A DNA stretch of 64,000 bases. Origin: Chryseobacterium limigenitum. Its GTDB lineage: Bacteria; Bacteroidota; Bacteroidia; Flavobacteriales; Weeksellaceae. The DNA lies in assembly GCF_900114875.1 (NCBI RefSeq), contig NZ_FPKW01000002.1:372001-436000 (forward strand), written 5' to 3'. Positions 61,556 to 64,000 of the stretch are shown one piece after another. The notes under the pieces are model-generated. The model was not told where the DNA came from. It saw only the letters and a program-made list of their open reading frames with translations, and ran no database searches. Each line of letters opens with the position of its first letter. Positions within the stretch are counted from its first letter, which is position 1. The position numbers and the translations under genes are program-made.

Positions 61556-62608
61556 TTATAATTCTACTGAAATTCCGCTATCGGTTGTTGTTGGATAGTG
61601 CGATTTGAATTTCATTTCTTCCTGAATTTCTTCAGTTCTCCACAACGAATTATATTCTGACGTATAATTGAAGTAAATATTGCATGGAGCATTCCCTTCA
61701 ATGACGGATCTTATGCATTCCTCATGCGGTAAATGATATCTGTCTCCATTGGTTGAAACCAAAATATGTTTTGCTTTAATTTCATTAATGATACTTTTAT
61801 CAGTACTTCGCTTGCTTCCGTGATGAGCCAGTTTCCAGGCATCCAGTTTCAGCTTATCCGATTGAGATTTCAGAAGTTTTATTCCTGACAACAGTGCTGC
61901 TGAAGGAGAATCTCCTGCAAAAAGGCATGATTTGTCTTTATATTTTCCGATAAAAGCTATAGAGCTGTTATTGGCTACACTTTTATCAGCTCCGCCTCCG
62001 AGTATATTTGCAGGGAGAGATACCGGTTCATCATATCTGGTATCGTTTTTCAGTTGTTTTTCAATAGTTCCTTTTTCATTGATTTTTTTGAGCTCTTTTT
62101 TCCAATCAAGGCACAACTCCCTTAACGCTTTTACAGAAGGAGCTAATAAAGTTATTTCAAAACCTCCTGCAAGTGTAATTTGAGGGAGCTGCGCAGTATC
62201 TCTCACAGCTATTGCATTTCCTGAAAAGACACTGTTGTGAGACAGTTTATTCTTAATAATAAGATGGCTTAAATATTCTCCTTGTAAAACTCCAAGAAGA
62301 CTTTCCATAATATCTTTTTTATTAAGCTGCTCAAAGCCGTTAAACCATACTTCTTTTACCTTATAGGGGAGTGGTGAACTATTAAGGAAAGTTACGATTC
62401 CGTCAATATGATCAATATCAATGTGAGTGATTATTAGCAATTCAATTTCTTTCATTTTGGGAGCAACCTTCTTTAAGCCTGCAATCATTTTTTCATATCC
62501 GTAGTACGGACCTCCGTCAATGAGGATATAATGAGGTTCTTTCGGTGTACCATATTCTATCAGGATAGCATCACCGAATAATGCGGGAAGTAAATGAATA
62601 TTATACAT
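61556..62608 (-). CDS. Metallo-beta-lactamase-fold hydrolase (ComEC-like), paired with a CHAT protein
   Basis: The start is the ATG at 62608 (MYNIHLLPALFGDAILIEYG), one base after the CHAT gene stop; an upstream in-frame ATG at 62647 would overlap that gene. The MBL metal motif is ITHIDIDHIDG near residue 75, with IGKYKDKSCLFAGDSPSAAL and LAHHGSKRSTDKSI as later ligand regions. About 350 residues, as in ComEC-type MBL proteins. MBL proteins occur with proteases in some AVAST-type and related conflict systems, but this pairing is not one I can name. Confidence 0.75.
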   Translation of the reverse strand: MYNIHLLPALFGDAILIEYGTPKEPHYILIDGGPYYGYEKMIAGLKKVAPKMKEIELLIITHIDIDHIDGIVTFLNSSPLPYKVKEVWFNGFEQLNKKDIMESLLGVLQGEYLSHLIIKNKLSHNSVFSGNAIAVRDTAQLPQITLAGGFEITLLAPSVKALRELCLDWKKELKKINEKGTIEKQLKNDTRYDEPVSLPANILGGGADKSVANNSSIAFIGKYKDKSCLFAGDSPSAALLSGIKLLKSQSDKLKLDAWKLAHHGSKRSTDKSIINEIKAKHILVSTNGDRYHLPHEECIRSVIEGNAPCNIYFNYTSEYNSLWRTEEIQEEMKFKSHYPTTTDSGISVEL

Positions 62609-62609
62609 A

Positions 62610-64000
62610 TTATTTAGCGATTTTAATTTTCCAGTCTGCGTCACCATGTGCGAGCAGAGTAAGAGCCATCATCATTCCTTTTGCAAGAAGCCTTTGTCTG
62701 AGACGAAGTACAATTTCTCCGAATCGTTTACTTTTTCCGGCTTCACTTCGCAGGATTTCAACAAGTTCACTGACTATTACTGTTGCTGCTTCACCTGTTA
62801 TTTTTGTAAAGTTTGATAGTACCATGGCAGCTCCTTTTCTAATGATAAAACTTACGGTATCAAATAAATAGGCATTGGTATTTACAGTTTCACATCCTAT
62901 AAGGATAACAAATGGAGGTTGGGATTTGTAATTATTTGTATTAAGATACCTTTCGTCAAAATGGGTCATGGGTAAAAAATCTCCGCTTGCAATTTCCAGA
63001 GCATCTACCGCAGCAATATCATCATTTTCAACGTGCACTATCAGAATTAAGGTGTCGGGATCTGTTACCGGAATTGTATTTTCCCAGTCTATCCAGCTTT
63101 TAATTTCGACAGGAGTTTCATGAGCCTTATGATTCAATGTATTTTTCATTTTATCATAACTGCCTGGAACTGCGGCATCAACCCGTTCTGTACTTGCATA
63201 CATCATTTTTTTTAAAATATCAATGGAGGGTCTTGAATCATCGGGTTCAAAACGGAGAATGAAATCTGAGCCTTCTTTGTTCAGATCTTTAGGAAACTGG
63301 TGTCTTTCTATAACCTGACTCAATCCCCAAAAACCAAACGGACAAATCGTATTATATTCCTCATCCTGTGTTTTTAAGCATCCGCAACATTTGCCTTTTT
63401 CCAATGCTTCTTTTGCATGGGTACATAGAGATGCGTCACGTGTAGGAGGTTTTAAAGTATAAGCAAAATCAATAGGTATGTATTCTTCTCTATTGCTCAG
63501 TAATTGTAAAGGGCCGTCTAATTTAATTTCTTTTAAAAATTGCTGATATAGCAAATACCCATTATTGGCAAGCTGAATGAATAATGTAATGTTATCAGGG
63601 TCTTCCAGAGCAGCTGGGTTATTCATTAAAGCTCCTCTTTCAATAAGCTCTTTAATTCTATCTATTATTACTTTCAGGCTATTGGTATAGGTAAGGTTTT
63701 CAGATTTTCGCTTTTGAAAAGTGGTTAAGGAATTTTTTTTGCCATTTTTTTCTATGGTAATACTTGCACTGAACAGACTTTGTTGGGAAAGGTTGTCTAA
63801 ATTCTTTAAAATTACTGATGTCTTTAACTCAGGTCCATTTTGAAAGCTGGAATTATTTGATTGTCCAACTGGAATGCGGTATAGGACTTCATGAATTTTT
63901 TTGCCCTTATAGTAGGCTCCTATTTTAGCCTCTAATATTGCTTTTTTTGTACTTGTTGTAAAATCTATTTTAGCAATTGAGCTTTCTCCTTCACGGGGTA
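62610..64000 (-). CDS. CHAT-domain (caspase-like) protein, 5' end outside window
   Basis: The minus-strand frame is open from the TAA at 62610 to the right edge, so at least 463 residues are visible and the N-terminus is missing. The ATG at 63626 is internal. The C-terminal third fits a CHAT protease: TLILIVHVENDD carrying a candidate His, PPFVILIGCETVN carrying the candidate Cys, IIRKGAAMVLSNF, and the end LLAHGDADWKI. A beta-rich region lies upstream (AKIGAYYKGKKIHEVLYRI). A Cys-rich insert (CCGCLK) suggests zinc binding. It is coupled to the MBL gene. Confidence 0.7.
   Translation of the reverse strand, partial: PREGESSIAKIDFTTSTKKAILEAKIGAYYKGKKIHEVLYRIPVGQSNNSSFQNGPELKTSVILKNLDNLSQQSLFSASITIEKNGKKNSLTTFQKRKSENLTYTNSLKVIIDRIKELIERGALMNNPAALEDPDNITLFIQLANNGYLLYQQFLKEIKLDGPLQLLSNREEYIPIDFAYTLKPPTRDASLCTHAKEALEKGKCCGCLKTQDEEYNTICPFGFWGLSQVIERHQFPKDLNKEGSDFILRFEPDDSRPSIDILKKMMYASTERVDAAVPGSYDKMKNTLNHKAHETPVEIKSWIDWENTIPVTDPDTLILIVHVENDDIAAVDALEIASGDFLPMTHFDERYLNTNNYKSQPPFVILIGCETVNTNAYLFDTVSFIIRKGAAMVLSNFTKITGEAATVIVSELVEILRSEAGKSKRFGEIVLRLRQRLLAKGMMMALTLLAHGDADWKIKIAK

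Noticed and set aside
63626..63628. ATG on the minus strand as the start of the CHAT gene
   Set aside because: The frame continues without a stop to the window edge with protein-like sequence upstream, so this Met is internal.
61556..64000. Type 1 AVAST (Avs1) assignment
   Set aside because: The protease partner looks like CHAT rather than trypsin, and no Avs1C-like STAND gene is seen next to the pair in the window.

Overview
The window looks like the chromosome of a Chryseobacterium-type flavobacterium (Bacteroidota, Weeksellaceae). It is AT-rich, its promoters follow the Bacteroidetes TTTG-N19-TAnnTTTG pattern, it carries several proteins with type IX secretion (T9SS) sorting tails, and it has families typical of this group (DUF4173, DUF4241, FKBP, HIT, ClpX). 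No 16S rRNA or other taxon-defining marker is present, so the genus is an inference.

Positions 1-15102 hold an almost complete aerobic phenylacetate (PAA) catabolon, all on the plus strand. It starts with the 3' end of a TetR-type repressor. Then come paaK (CoA ligase), paaE-paaA-paaB-paaC-paaD (ring 1,2-epoxidase and its maturation protein), paaG (isomerase), paaH (dehydrogenase), paaI (thioesterase), paaJ (thiolase), paaY and paaZ (ring opening). A few small non-pathway genes are interspersed. A perfect palindrome on the paaK transcription start is a likely repressor operator. The intergenic gaps are filled with palindromic and AT-rich repeats. No paaF lies in the run; a lone crotonase-family gene at 19140 is a weak candidate.

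Positions 15292-34955 are mixed housekeeping and envelope genes: a SMUG2-like DNA glycosylase, two tandem tail-collar proteins, a winged-helix regulator with two matching operators, COQ4-like, DUF4173 and DUF1361 proteins, lipoproteins, a T9SS subtilisin, FKBP, dtd, greA, a HIT protein, clpX, a T9SS surface protein and a TlpA-like thioredoxin.

A tRNA-Met(CAT) at 35000-35073 marks the start of an accessory island that runs to the end of the window. Its first gene is a frameshifted NUMOD4-type gene. A run of anti-phage defence genes on the minus strand follows: a Septu-like ATPase/HNH pair, a GNAT protein, Gabija (GajA and GajB), a 1303-aa STAND NTPase with an N-terminal DUF4297-type nuclease (Avs-like), and a 1130-aa STAND-like NTPase with a helical-repeat tail and an unrecognised N-terminus.

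Beyond these lies the oddest gene of the window (53917-55023, minus). It is a 368-codon reading frame intact from start to TAA except for four in-frame TGA codons, and it is preceded by an E. coli-like TTGACA/TAGAAT promoter. This suggests DNA from an organism or phage that reads TGA as an amino acid. The island continues with a SprT-like protease, an unrecognised membrane/coiled-coil/vWA-lipoprotein cluster, an HTH protein, and a CHAT-protease-like gene paired with a metallo-beta-lactamase gene that runs off the right edge. No integrase or second attachment site is visible, so the island's far end lies outside the window.
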